DNA from: Reticulitermes lucifugus
Taxonomy: Eukaryota > Arthropoda > Insecta > Blattodea > Rhinotermitidae
NCBI GenBank assembly: GCA_026260175.1
Contig: JAKCWW010000008.1
Location: 141,861 to 205,860, forward strand
Direction: 5' to 3'
DNA length: 64,000 nucleotides
Shown: positions 37,101 through 50,299 of the stretch, piece after piece
Numbering within the stretch: position 1 is the first letter of the stretch
Layout of the letters: each line of letters starts with the position of its first letter
The notes under the pieces: generated by a model
What the model saw: the letters and a program-made list of their open reading frames with translations, nothing else
What the model was told of the DNA's origin: nothing
Database searches by the model: none
Made by a program: the position numbers and the translations under genes

Positions 37101-38472
37101 CCTTCAGACAAAACACATTGCTTTTCTATTACAGAGATCAATCACCTAAATACTTAGGAAAATTATTGGCATTTGTTGTGACAATCACATGAAACAAATA
37201 AATAAACTGCGTGGGGAAATGCAGAGATTCTTTGTGTTAATGCAAATGGTTTATATAAGTTTTTATTGGATATTATTTTATATTTAATTCCTCTATCTAG
37301 GTGTTCTTCTGCTATAACCTTAACTTTTGTATTAGTGTCTGCATGCTCCATACTTCTTATGTGATAAAGCATATCACCAGTCAAAACTTCAGAAACGTTT
37401 TTATTAAAACATGTATAGTGTATGACGGATTATCGCATTTTATAATCCCCTTAACTTTGGACAAGACGATTTTAAAACTCGAAGACCCGAAGGGGGACAA
37501 GGAGGGGGATTAAAACTTCTAGTGAATACCATTACGGAACGGCCAATACCTCAGCATTTTTAACAAAAAAAATTAGGAGCTGTCTCATTTGATAGTAGAC
37601 GTTTGCTGACTGAGATGAGTTAGAAGATGAAGTTTGTGGCGTCTGCTAGGCAGGTGTCAGATATTCAGGCGTTACATGATGCTATATGAATGGGCAAACC
37701 CCACGGCGGCGGGTCGTCGGTGGAAGGGGCAGGCATAGAATGGAGAAACAGAGAACAATGCGAGTAACAGAACATTGCCACAGAGAAATCGGAAATCACG
37801 GCCAATCGACACGGTTGTACAACAAGTCGGAACATAGGACTTCAGTGAAATGTATCATTAATAGAAGTTCCAGCTTAACTTCTCTGCTTGCCTTCCAGAC
37901 ATAAGTACTGATTATTACTGATAACATATCTGTTAAAGTGTATAAAAGAGATGTTAAAATCAGAATATATATTGGCACTATCGTTACTTTGCTGAAATCA
38001 GAATATATTGGACAGTTATAATTTTTGCAAAAATATCCATTAAGATAGAAGCAAAATATTTTGAAATCACGAACCACTTGAAGTGGATACAACAGTAAGA
38101 ATATTCGTTGGGATCTTTACAATGACACGTGAAATTGAAAGTTATTTTAAAAAAAGCCTTTAAAATAGATATAAGACGTTCTGAAATAAAAAAACCAGTG
38201 GGAGTAAGTATTATTGTAATATACTTAGTCACATACACACATCGAGCATTTTAAAATCATAAACCGCAGGAATTAAATATTATTTGCAAATCAGCCCTCT
38301 CAATTACACGCATGACACACCGAAATAAGGGAGTCACAGGATGTAACTGAATACTTTATTGTATAAAGGTAAAAAAGTCACTGTTAGAAAATTTTTAGAA
38401 AACCGAAAACTGTATTATGCATTGTTTATCAGGAAGATCAGGATAAATTCGTTACTTCACGCATGTATTAAG
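34166..38472. other. No gene recognised
   Basis: Over 4 kb of AT-rich sequence. Frames reach 98 codons (37796-38092, minus) without motifs. A partial match to the stem-loop motif (CCTTCGAAACGTCGGGAAC) lies near 35175-35192. The segment 35340-36060 has somewhat higher GC but no identifiable coding content. Confidence 0.4.
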
Positions 38473-38490
38473 TTATTATTATTATTATTA
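38473..38490. repeat. (ATT)n microsatellite
   Basis: Six ATT units. Confidence 0.8.
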
Positions 38491-38857
38491 TCATTACTAT
38501 TTAAGTAATTTTGATACTTGCAACATACATTTAAGTGAGGGTCAGCGTAATTGTCCCTAAATAATCACTTGTACCTCAATTCGATTTGGCAAGCTCTGTA
38601 CTTGCAAAGTAATATCATAATGGAACACAGCCTCATGACCACAATGCTACGATGTAGAATCAGGTTAGTCTCTTCTAATTTAACCTTCCAACAGAATGAT
38701 GCACAAGATGCGGCCCTTTTATTTTTGCAATACTGCCTGCAACCAATTTCAGAAGCACGAAATAAATTATATAAAATTCGACTAACATTTATTTTATCCG
38801 CCACTTACAAAACTAATACTGAGAAATACGTTGTCTTATTAGCAATGATATTTCAGA

Positions 38858-38923
38858 TTTCAGATATCAATAACCAGGTACATCTGAATATTTCAGATAT
38901 CAATAACCAGGTACATCTAACGG
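38858..38923 (+). repeat. 33-bp tandem duplication
   Basis: TTTCAGATATCAATAACCAG and its continuation occur twice, 33 bp apart and nearly identical, so the event is recent. The period is a multiple of three, so a 126-codon frame (38551-38931) stays open through it. I do not consider that frame a gene. Confidence 0.8.
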
Positions 38924-38964
38924 CATTTTAAGAATTTTATACACCAATAATATAGCTCTTGTAA

Positions 38965-39060
38965 TTTCAACGAAGGAGCCCCTGAAGATGAGCCTTATAT
39001 AGGCTAGAAACATGTTGGGCAGCATTTAATAAAAATTGTGTTAAATAACATAATACAGTG
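38965..39060 (+). repeat. Dispersed repeat carrying the stem-loop motif
   Basis: CCCCTGAAGATG, then AGCCT-TATAT-AGGCT, then AGAAACATG at 38979-39012, followed by TTTAATAAAAATTGTG. The same order (motif, then a TTTAATAAA- or TTAAAAC-type tail) is seen at 54749-54826. Confidence 0.5.
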
Positions 39061-41247
39061 TACATTTGTCTGCATAAGATATATATTCTTTATAATGTTG
39101 CTCGCGTACATTTTTTCTCTCGATTTGGCCCTCGTGCTCAAAAGGCTGCATGCAACTGCTCTAAAACCTAGTGGTTACTACACTCGTATGTAATATCAAG
39201 TGCAAAATTAAGAACTGTGCCTTTCTCGTGCGGTGTATTTATGCGTTTTCTTATTTCCCTTAAAATAAACAGCAATTATTTCCCTTTACAGCATTCACCG
39301 TTTGGGCTTGCTAATGAAGAAACCACTGCGTCTTCTGTGAGTTATGACCTGAAAATGTATAATAAACGTAGATTCATTTGTCTCGAAGTGTTAAGCTGTA
39401 TCATTTGAATGCGATATTTGAGGTTTCCACAGTATTGTTATTGAAGACTTCACTCTTCCGGGATTTTAAACCGTGTAGACTAGTAATACTTGCTGAAATT
39501 GTAAAGGTTCGTGTTTCCTTTATCTTCAGGCTCAAGGAGTCCTAGAAGAGTCTTGATCTCAATTTGGGGTTTTATTACATAGTTGCAACAGCTACACGCC
39601 CAAAGCAGGCCTGCTACGTAATGTGGCGTGCGTAGTAACTAAGCTATGTACTTGTAATCACGAAGGCTGTCCGTTCTTATGAAATTTTTCTATCCGTCTA
39701 CATGTCTACACGGTGTAAAAAACTAGGAGGCATAAAAATAACAACTTCTAAAAATTTGAAATTTCTAATAATTTATTTAAATAAGTATGGAACTTAAGAT
39801 TCAAGTCTTCCGACATATGACTCTGTGTCATTGGGTCAACTTAATACCTTCATCTTCAAAATCAAGCAGTTTAACGTCGATTTTTTTTGTTCTAAAGATA
39901 CATGATGGAGGCAACATGTTTATCCGAAACTTTTTTGCCAGTCTAGAAAGCCATATGACGTCACCTAATAAAACAGTATCTTGAAACCCATCGTCATGAC
40001 AGCTTCAAATATGACCAAATATTACATATTTCAGGCATTTAAAGTACTTTCCGATTGACTGTAAATCCGCCTATAATACAACCAGGAAAATTGTTTATAA
40101 TTAAAACTCAAAAAAAAATGACAAAGAGAGGAGCTCGAGGGGGCACAAAGGGCCTGTTAAAAAGGCCTATGTGCATCAGGCCTCTAAGGGCTCGAACCCA
40201 TTAGATATTCTAAGAGAGGAGCTCAAAAGTGGCAGAGAGCCAGGATTTTTGGTTAACCTAATTTCAGTCAGTCTTTCAGCCTACATTCCAGTACTCCACA
40301 CATATGAATATACATGATTGCAACATAATTTATGCAAAAAACTATATTGCCTCCATCTTCAACCTTTAATTTAAACTTCAAAATCAAAATATTATAGTCC
40401 TCTGAAGTTCTGGTAATCTTTCGTCAGACTGCATGTAATCGTATATCTGAATATCGCAGCCTTAACATTCACCACCATGAGTATCCCAAATTCCATGGTT
40501 AGGCCCACATTACTGCATTTTTGTCCATTGTCGTAGACTCAAACAAGTTACAAATTTCAGTATACAGTCCGCCTATATGCGTAAACACTTTTTCTGTTAA
40601 AAATTTTCAGCTTTAGATGTCATGAATTTTCAAAAGTTTGCATCTTGAACCAACTGTAAGTTATCCGTGGACATGTTTCATAAAAGAAGTAAGTTCCTAG
40701 TCAGCACATTTGATGTCACAATTGAGGTTCACGCACTTACAGCCATGGGATGGCTTGAAGTATCGTTCCAAAAACTAACTCCTGGTGTACATTTCTTCTT
40801 GTAAATCTAGTAGACTCTCATTTCATCCAGACATGCCTATGTTTTATACAAACAGAAGTCACCACGTTTACAACAGTCCCCAACCAGTCTGTATCCTGAG
40901 CCGGAACAATTCGCACCGCCATATTTTAATTTACGAAAATTAACTTCATTGTTTTCAAGGAACACGACGCGAAGATTGTAAGGTTACTGATATTCCAAGT
41001 TCCAAATCGCAAGCTGTTTTCTCTGCTTACTTAGTCACGACGTCCAAGTTTGGATATATTTTGTAACTAGTTCATTTTTCCAATACATATTTATATTTTA
41101 AAGGCAATTTATTCAGCTGTTGAGAGATTTACAACTTTTTAAACGAAACAAGAAATGCATTCGCTTACGTTTATGTACATATTTGATATAAGACGCGTAA
41201 AAAATATTTAAAACGCGTGATTTCAGGCTTCTTTTTGGACTGCTTGA
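39061..41247. other. No gene; possible faint LINE relic
   Basis: AT-rich. Around 40865-40930 the minus strand (CCGGCTCAGGATACAGACTG) faintly resembles the GGCTCAGGACAGAGATCGGT segment of the LINE 3' end, but it is too weak to call separately. A GAGAGGAGCTC motif occurs twice near 40125 and 40217. Confidence 0.35.
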
Positions 41248-41288
41248 CCCTTGAAGATAGGACCGATAGGTTGTCCCGAAACTTAGTA
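41248..41288 (+). repeat. Stem-loop motif copy
   Basis: CTTGAAGATA, then GGAC...GTCC, then CGAAACTTAGT. It lies 93 bp before the minisatellite. A related CGAAACTTTGGG copy lies 3' of the array at 42246-42282, so the two flank it. Confidence 0.5.
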
Positions 41289-41380
41289 ACAAACTGCCAT
41301 TCTAAGCTGTTTAAAATCTCAGAAGAATGCAAATGCAAAATTGGATAGAATGGAAATTTTTTTAGGATTCGCAGTGACGA

Positions 41381-42020
41381 AAATGATGTTCACCTACTGA
41401 ACGTGATGTTTACCTGCATAACATGATGTTCAAGTACTGAATATGATGTTCACCTACTGTACATGATGTTCACCTATTGTACATGATGTTCGCCTACTGA
41501 ACATGATGTTTACCTGAAGAACATGATGTTACCTGAAGAACATGATGTTCACCTGCAGAACACGATGTTCACCTGCAGAACACAATGTTCACCTGCATAA
41601 CATGATGTTCACCTACTGAACATGATGTTCGCCTACTGTACATGATGTTCACCTACTGTACATGATGTTCGCCTACTGAACATGATGTTTACCTGAAGAA
41701 CATGATGTTTACCTGAAGAACATGATGTTCACCTGCAGAACACGATGTTCACCTGCAGAACACAATGTTCACCTGCATAACATGATGTTCACCTACTGAA
41801 CATAATGTTCGCCTACTGTACATGATGTTCACCACCTGAACACGATGTATACATGCAGAACATGATGTTCAACTACTGAACATGATGTTCACCTACTGTA
41901 CATGATGTTCACCACCTGAACACGATGTTTACCTGCAGAACACGATGTATACATGCAGAACATGATGTTCAACTACTGAACATGATGTTCACCTACTGTA
42001 CATGATGTTCACCTGCTGAA
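41381..42020 (+). repeat. 20-bp minisatellite, about 32 units, with higher-order structure
   Basis: The consensus unit is close to GAACATGATGTTCACCTACT. Variants in the last six bases (CTACT, CTGCA, CTGAA, CACCT) and at AT/AC define unit types. A block of nine units (about 179 bp) from about 41491 is repeated from 41670, and a five-unit (100-bp) block recurs at 41841 and 41941. This shows expansion by segmental duplication as well as single-unit slippage. Each unit contains the inverted repeat GAACA-TGA-TGTTC. The period is not a multiple of three and frames are stopped, so it is non-coding. Confidence 0.95.
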
Positions 42021-42245
42021 CGTATCAGTTCTCACTTCCAGAAGATGAATGTTTCTAGTATCTCGTAGAATATCCAAATATAATGCTATTATGCAAGTTA
42101 TCAAGCTATCATCAGAGACAAATAGAGTAACATTGTCTCGATCGATCAGCCTACTCTTTCTATCGTGAGGGTTGATGCAAACAACAATCGTAAATATCTT
42201 ATATATATGAATTCTAATCCGTCCTTAAGTCTTGCAATAAGTGAT

Positions 42246-42282
42246 GCACTCGGTGCCAGTTTTCGCCGAAACTTTGGGACAC
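42246..42282 (+). repeat. Stem-loop motif copy
   Basis: CACTCGGTGCCAGTTTTCGC followed by CGAAACTTTGGG: the GGTG/CGCC stem and the CGAAACTT ending match the copies at 5371 and 41248. Confidence 0.4.
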
Positions 42283-44938
42283 ACATACGAGTAGGTCTAC
42301 CAAACTTCACGGTATAACATCAAGGAAGTTCATGTTCGTAATCGGTGTTTTCTATTAACTTAAAGTGATTTTCCTTTTCCAAATCGTATTATGAAAGTCA
42401 TCGCATATCTGGGACGTATAAATTTGTTACGTTTCCAAATAATATTTTCTCCCTACATGAAATAGAGACACAAGCCATACTTGCTGTGATTTTATTCAGG
42501 ATATATCGAATATAGACTAAAAAATATTTTATCCCACTTTGCGTCTATGATATTTACTATCAATCGAAATAACTGTGTGAACTTTTCACCGTACTATAGT
42601 GACAGTATGTGTGGCAGGCCACTAGTTAGGCCTATTACAAAACATTACAATTCTAATGAGTCTATCCATTTGCGGAGTTCACAAATAATTTCAATGAGAC
42701 TTTCAAATTCTGACAAGACCATTATATAGCGACACTTAAAATTGTTTGAACATTTAAAATATGCAGTTCTAGGAAATAACATCAAAAATTCACGTTCTAA
42801 CACGAAGCGATTCCCTTACGAAAAGCGACGTAGGAAACAACCTCAGATTATTCCGAAAAAAATATAAAAAATTTGCAGTTTATATTCTAGCAAGCTGCAT
42901 AATATTTTAATTTTGTAGCAGCTGGCTCATATGGTTACCACCACACTTTAAATTGTTAAATAATGAGCAACATATCTTAGCAAACGTTCTGCAAAAACGT
43001 TTGGGTAAAAGTTTTGAAACGTGGGATTAGGACTGGGAAAAAATTTTATAATTTACACATTTTTTTAGAAAAATTGCAACATTCTTTAATTAGTAAGGCA
43101 TTCATAATTCTTCACATATCATCATTTTAATTTTTTAGTCTTATAGGTTACGTTTAGTAAGTCAATGCATAACCTATTATGCAATTGATGGGCAGAAACT
43201 GGAGAGCATAGTTTAAATTTGCGATATTTGAAGTTTTAATAAAAGTGTTGAGGAAGACTCAAAACTTTCGTGATGTTGCTGCGTGAAGTATTATATTTCG
43301 GGGAAGCGTAGTGTTTCCATCTTCAAAGTTAAACAATAAAGGCAGTCAAGATATATTTACCTCGTTTATTAAGCCTAACAAAAATTCAATTTTTATGGTG
43401 TTTTACTAAGGCAAAGACGATTTAAATATACGAGAATATTGAGACAACATCTGGTAAAGAACTGAATGAAAATGTCAAAACCGATACAATGCCTACATAA
43501 ACACACAGCAAAATGTCAGGGTTTTATATAGATCTTAGAAAAATATATTACCTAAATTCGATCTTTATATTACGACTACTAGCATGTCACCTAAAACAGT
43601 AAAATCGTGAAACAGTTAATTGCATTTCATTATTTATTCCATTCCTCGGTCTTAAAGACGTTAGGGTCTACGTAATTACAGTCTTATTAGTATTAAAATT
43701 AATTTTTGCAGCGAAATAAATAGAAATCATACACTTATTTAATGACGTTTAGTTTCCAAAAATAAAGGCAATTACTCCTCTTTTCACACTTATTCTCATT
43801 TCATAATACTTTTGTGGGAATTGTGTTTCCAAACTTCCTGGTATAATTAGTACTGCAAAATATCAGGTCTCATTATTGCAGACCTCAGTTCATGTCTTGA
43901 ATTCCGTGTAAAGACCACTGCAGCTTTACACAATGTACTTAACATATATTAAAATTAGGAAACTTGACTACCAGAATGTCCACAGAAAAGTTTAATTTAT
44001 TTCCGTCAGATACAGTTTTTTTATATATACACAGCTGTGTTCATATAAATATGATTCGAACTTATATTTTCGTGTCAAATTAATGGGTATCCAATCACTT
44101 TCGTAAGCACTCAACAAGCAATAAGGCCACACACAATATTTAGCGTCCCCCAACACAAAACATTACGCGAACAAGCAGCAAGTCAATATACAGAAAGAAT
44201 AAAAGCCGCTCACAACGATACATAAAACGAGACAGATCACCTGCGATAAAAGTAACAGGTGACACTGAAATGGTCAACGTAAAAATGGGGAAAAAATAGC
44301 TGCATAAAAGACAGTTAATGTAAAATCAGAATTAATAAAAGACAATAAAATAAAAATGCGTAGTAGGCCTATATAAGAAGGTTAAAGTCACTTAATATTT
44401 CTAGGCAATACGGAAAACATCTTGACAACCACGATATTTTATGTCCTACCTTTTAATTTTTATATAAAGTACGTGTAATTTTAAGCAATAACAAAAGCAA
44501 ATATATTTTTAAACATAAAGGCCTTCAATATTAGTGAAATAGAAATCATACATAATGATCCCATGAGGAATTAAAATGTTTCCCACCACAACTGAATATG
44601 GTTTAAAAATGTTGTGTTTTGGTTTTAATTTTAATAAACTGTTAATCATTATTATTCGATAAATCATATGAGCTTCTTAGAAGCGCTTCAACCCTTTGAG
44701 GCCTAAAATTAATGCATATTACATATAGGCCCATATGCAGTTCGTACTTTGTAGAGAACATGGTTTGCTTCAATTAGAAAGAAAAAAACATGTTGATACC
44801 ATCTACAGAAATCATATTTGTTTATTGTAAATATCGTACGGAACACATAAATAAGCTAAGCTAAAAAATGCAGAGATTTTAGTGTTAAACATGTTGGTAC
44901 ATGCATTAAGCACTAGAATTTAAAGGGTTAAGCAACTC
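42283..44938. other. No gene recognised
   Basis: AT-rich DNA with only short frames. No repeat was recognised. Confidence 0.45.
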
Positions 44939-44955
44939 ATATATATATATATATA
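44939..44955. repeat. (AT)n microsatellite
   Basis: Uninterrupted AT dinucleotides. Confidence 0.8.
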
Positions 44956-47509
44956 GTCCAAACTTACTCATAGGCTGCAAATACGTATTTTTTCTCCATG
45001 CTTAATCAAGCCCGCTCCCCTCCAAGAAGACGTGTAAGGAACTGAAGGAAATAGATTCAGACGATCTAAACATCAACAACAAATGCGGCCGAGTAGTGAA
45101 ATTTACGCTTCTTCCGCTTTACGTACAGGGAAAGAGCCTCTACTACCGATTGGATAGAAGGACAACCTGTTATCAACGGATTATCGCACTCTGAAAGTAC
45201 TGAATGTACAAAATAAAACACTCTTGTTTCCTATGGCAGGCCTAACATAGAACATAGAATATACGAGTACTTCGCATTATTAATACTTTGTAAGGTAGCC
45301 ACGGTTTTGAAGCGACAGGCAAGCTTTGCCACTAGAATTCTTGTTTTCTAATTTAAATTACGTGAGTAAACTTAATTTTCTTTATTCTGATTTCACCGTG
45401 CATTCTTGACGTGAATATCACTTACACCAACGAAATGCACTTGTTTATTAAAAATAACACTAAATAGTTCCTAAAATGTTAGTTCAAACCCCTACATATG
45501 TTTTGATTTTCTTTATTTGAGTGTTACAAATTCTAAAATTTTCAGCTATTACATATTATGATATTTATACTGAAAACAATCATATTCCAGACGAAGAACA
45601 GATACTTTCGAAGATAAGAATAAATGCCCTATTCTTATTGTTTGTTTGGTCTATTCTCTGAAACAACCAGGAGTATAGCATATTCTGGAAGAAAGAGAAG
45701 ACAAATGTTAAGTTCTGTGTACAAAAGGATTCATGAATTAAAACGAGGCAGGCTTCTATGGAAACAGTTGAACCTGTTAGTTGAGCTGATTGAACTGAAG
45801 ATTTACAAGTACGATAATTGGCAGTTGGTGATGTCCAGCAGTAGGCTAACCTGTTGTTGGAGGCTCAGAGACTGTTTGAACGCTTTATGGAATGGAATAT
45901 GCATTAGCAGAGATTGATGTGAAGTGGAAGCTGGGGGGGTGCGGATATTTGATTTCGGGTTTCATGGATCAGATTTGTACCTTTATCGCGTTTTATTCTT
46001 AATAAAGTCTACAAATTGAAGCCGTAAGAAAATTCGTGAAAAATTCTATCGTTTATTAAGTTATTTATTGGATTCTTATTGACGAGTTAAGTGACTCGTT
46101 TACGTAAATTAACGAATCTCTATCAATCACAGGCATCACTAAATACAATAATTCATAGACTTACAGTTATTCAATTGTTTTGACGGGCTTATAATGATTA
46201 TTGTATTGTTATAGTTGTAAGAATATAAATAAAGGTAAAAGGGTTACCTCAGTGCAGAACAAATTTAAAATGAAGTAACCAGATTTTTAAGTTTCAATGG
46301 CTATAAAAAATGTGCTCTAAAATACAATCCAGAGTAAGGAAATTCTTCTATAAAGTAAACCAAGCCTTCTGTTTCGATCTCACAACAAACTTTCCGAATT
46401 ATGTTCTGGCGTCGGATATCGGCCCATCTTAAGGCCTCCACCGACACACAACAGAAACAGAATAGAAAGACGACATATTACCAGTGCCCCAAATTGTATT
46501 CAAACCTACGACGCCTCTGGTACAGGCGATGCAAGACAGTACGTGTCTTACGGCGCGTGACTACTGTGACTGAATTGTTTATAAGTTCCTTAAAATCAAA
46601 GGCCCTTATACAGCCTGCAGTCAATGTGTAAGGCCAGTCAGCTGTTTACACTGTCAGTATGAAGCTCAGCATTGTATTTCTGCAGCTAAGCTGAAATGTT
46701 TAGGATAATTAAGAGACAGATCAGTTCTAAGTTGCAACAAAGGCACCGCGCAAGCAGACTTTCCCCGAGTATTCTCCAAACTTCTCTCATTACAATAACA
46801 CTATTATTAGATCTAGAATAGAAACTCTCTCATCTCAGAATACGAAAAGGTTTTATGAATAAGATAAGAAAATATGTTCGAAATAAAATTTTATAAGTAA
46901 AGGTAGACACAAATTAGTGGTTCAGACCTATCACGGGAAAAACTTACTAAGATATTTTTGTTTACCTGTGTGTCCAAAAGTGAAACACCGATTAATCAGA
47001 AACGATAGAGAAAATAAAGAAAGAAAACTTAAATAGAAGGAAAACACGCAAGAAAGGATTGTAAAGAAAGACAGGTAAATGAATGACAATATGAAACATA
47101 TTTGGACTTCTCGGTCTAAGATAAATTATTCGAGAAGTTAATGTATTTTAATATTCTCTTTTTTCCAGCGTTCTCACCGGCCCTAGAGCTCGTCTATTCT
47201 AGGTGGTAGCTCGTGTAACGAAACACTCAGTCCATCTAGTACCAAGGTTAAGAATGTCTATAGCTGTCCACCACAAGTCCTCAAAGAGTTGTGCTTAATT
47301 AAGTAAAGGGACTAAGAGGAGGTCTACAAGAGTTAAATCGAAGGACAAGGAAACTAGGAGACAAACAACAGCATAAACTTATGCATAATTCCTCTCTTTC
47401 ATACCTGTGTTATCACGTCTCAATATATGCTCTGAAGACTAAGGGAAAATACTAAGAGAAAAGTCGTATAGCAGAGGACAAGATATTAGCAACACGCATA
47501 GTTTTTAAG
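44956..47509. other. No gene recognised
   Basis: Frames of 97 codons (45624-45917) and 76 codons (46401-46631) are basic and unmatched. 45590-45625 holds a weak relative of the stem-loop motif (CGAAGAACAGATAC...TTCGAAG). Confidence 0.35.
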
Positions 47510-47720
47510 GTATAAGGAATCAAGTAAGCTAACAGTCCCTCAGGTAGCCAAGAAATTCCCCTCACTTTAAGGAACCCGAAATTTCATTACCGTATTCACA
47601 ACATCCCGCCGCCTGTCCCCATCCTGAGCCAAATCAATCCATCCAATCACCACAACCTGGTCATAACACCGTCATTTTTGTAATTCGTTCAGAGGCGAAA
47701 AGTGGCCTGAACATGAAGCT
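47510..47720 (-). pseudogene. LINE 3' end, minus strand
   Basis: The minus-strand translation near 47655-47575 reads [20 protein letters not shown], then VMKFRVP and a stop. This matches the closing residues of the abundant insect LINE (VDWIxLAQDRDRWRALVNTVMNLRVP). It is followed by its 3' UTR (GGAATTTCTTGGCTACCTGA), as in the copy at 28838. Only the last 40 or so codons and the UTR survive. Confidence 0.8.
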
Positions 47721-47975
47721 GACTACTCAAGTACGCCTAATGATGAAGCGAAGATTACATGGAGGTTTACTTCGTTCCCCCACATACCTTCATGGTGTGA
47801 ACACGGACAACGTTATTATTGCTTCAATATATGTGTCATAATTTTTTAAACATTTCTGTAAGCTTTTTAAACTACACAGCACCAAAATACAGAATATTTA
47901 GTGAATAATGATTTGGAAAAATGTGGAATAATACTTCCGTGGCAGAATTTTTAAACACTATACTTGTGTTGTGAA

Positions 47976-48240
47976 GTGAGTGAGTGAGTGAGTCACAATA
48001 AAGTAGCGTGAGTGAAATTGCTCTGTGTGGAGAAGTAACATACGGAAGAAGTCAATGAGTGAGTGACAGAATGAGTGAGTGAATGAGTGAGTGAGTGAAT
48101 AAGTGAGAATGAACGAAAGAAGAAGAGTGTTGTGACATGCGTGAGTGTGGCAAAATACAGTATCGCGAGTGACAATGTTCTGAGTGAACAAGCGAGACAG
48201 GACGGGGTCAGTGAGTGGGTGAATTGGTGAGCAAACGTGT
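47976..48240. repeat. (GAGT)n tetranucleotide microsatellite, interrupted
   Basis: Clean GTGA/GAGT runs at 47976-47994 and 48055-48115 are separated and followed by degenerate units to 48240, with an echo near 48565-48590. The long Ser/Thr/His-rich minus-strand frames here are products of the repeat. Confidence 0.85.
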
Positions 48241-49287
48241 GAATGAGGGAATAAATAGAAAATGACTGGGATATGATGTGAATATTCATTTATTTATGGT
48301 TTATTTATCAATTCTATCAGCACATTAAAGGATGGTAGAATAATTAATGAATAATGATTTTAAATACCTTAGAAATTGCGCTTATTATTTAATTTGAGAC
48401 AAATCTAGAAATTTGCTTTAAGGAACTGAGGGAATCTTAAAACTTTCGAGCAGGAGATCTGCCTTTCTGGTAGACTTTTGAACCCGTGACTACCCGAATA
48501 CTAATAAGGAATGAAAATGAACATGCTACAATGGTCACTGGATGAAGTATCAAATGAGTGTCGCAGTAGTGAGTGGAAGAGTGGGTGAACGAAAAAGTAC
48601 ATTTGCGAATAAAGTCTCTTAAAATTTCAGCTTCCCCTTTGCTGCACGTGACTAGCTCAACATCAGGTGACCACGTGATTACTGGCGGCAAGCAAAGCCA
48701 GAGTTATTGGGCAATAGTGCACAATTTTAATTGTAAGTGACTCTACTGCATGTCATCTCCTGTGTTAACGAAGTAACTAACTCTGTGGTAAAAAATCTGT
48801 TTGAAAACCTAAGAGTTTCGGTTACATATTTATAAGAGTATACATACAGGAATTTATCACCGAAGACAATAGGCTTTACAATTAACACAGTGAGCATAGC
48901 TAAACTCAAAATAAGGGAACGTTTTGTTTTTCATTAAAAAAGTAAAAATTAAATACAAGGTACTGATTATTTCTCCAAAAGCAAGACATAATGGAATCAG
49001 AAGATTCAGCAATGCATTAATAAAAAGACCTTTTGAATATAATCTTCTGTCACTTAAGGAAACATCATCAGTCTATTCCTCTATGATCAATTTTGACCCT
49101 TTAAATCCTGGTGGTTAGTACACGCACCATCAATTGTGAATCTAAAAGCCCTGCATTTAGCCCACAGATTATATTTGTGCGTTCCTTATATTTGCTAAAA
49201 TAAACAGAAATTAATTTTCAATAGAACCTTAATCAAATGGTCTTTCTCATGGAAGAACACTATGTTCACTTGAGTTACGAACTGGAG
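48241..49287. other. No gene recognised
   Basis: AT-rich with an 84-codon minus-strand frame at 48437-48691. No motif was recognised. Confidence 0.4.
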
Positions 49288-49308
49288 TTATATATATATA
49301 TATATATA
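49288..49308. repeat. (TA)n microsatellite
   Basis: About ten TA units. Confidence 0.8.
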
Positions 49309-50299
49309 GTGCAGAATAAGTTTAGTCTCCAAACACTTTATTCCAATTTACACAAAACTTAATTCCCAAACTTATCTCTTTCCTGCAATATTTCACACCA
49401 AACTTTCGTCTACATGTCTAATTTTCCCCATGTGCTTGAAATGTTCTATCATTCTACCGAAGCAAGGCTCTTGTCATTTGACTTTTATAATCTTACTCTC
49501 AAAATTACATTTTTTACGACCAAATGTCACAGACGTATAGCTAATCCTTACTTGAGTATCTGGAAGTTATTACACTCTCAGGAAATTCCTGACTTTTCTG
49601 TAAACTGAAGATCTGCCATAAGATCAAAATATCTCTCAGCTGGTCTAACTATACATATTGCATAATTACATATTTTAAAATCCAATTGAACATCATTTAC
49701 CCTTCGATATGTGGCTGTTCCAAAATCTCATTTTTTAAGTTTCTCTTATCAAAATTCTATATGTATGTCTCGTTCTCTCCATGTATTCTGAGTCTCCCGT
49801 CAATCTCACAGACCCCTAATTACACTACAACTAAACAAGGCCCCTTCCAGCAGCTAGGCCTCCTTCAGTTTGACATGAAGTATAAGGTCTGTGTACCGCA
49901 TGCACATAACACTAGAAAATCTTATTGTTAACTGATGGATAGCGTGTTAGGCTCACGGAATAATGAATAAACGAATAAAAGAATGCGATAAATTTTGTCA
50001 TATGTATCGCCGTGATGTTAGAATAAGAGTGTTTAGAGCGACTAGGATTCATTAGTTTATTAATACAGTCTACTTTGTTAGTCCAGTGAGTTGTTGGACA
50101 GGTTTATTCATTCCACGACATCGTGCCAAAGATCAGCGTTCGACGAATTTCTTTGCCTACAACAGGCCTATTTTGGCTCTGCCTGTAGGTTGAAGAAAAC
50201 GATGTCCATGTGCATGATCACTAATACACAACAAAACGTACAGGCGAATAGTGGGCGTGGAGATAATCCAAGGTGCGTCCTCGTCATTTAGTAAAATCA
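49309..50299. other. No gene recognised
   Basis: Three frames of 64-81 codons lack known motifs. Nothing else was seen. Confidence 0.4.

Noticed and set aside
41381-42020. CRISPR-like array
   Set aside because: Units are contiguous with no unique spacers, and the context is a eukaryotic genome; it is a minisatellite.
41381-42020. Functional steroid-receptor binding cluster
   Set aside because: The GAACAnnnTGTTC match is real, but vertebrate-type steroid receptors are absent from insects and tandem units share it by descent; kept only as a testable observation.
47958-48289. Ser/Thr/His-rich minus-strand frames of 77-98 codons
   Set aside because: Direct translation of the GAGT microsatellite.
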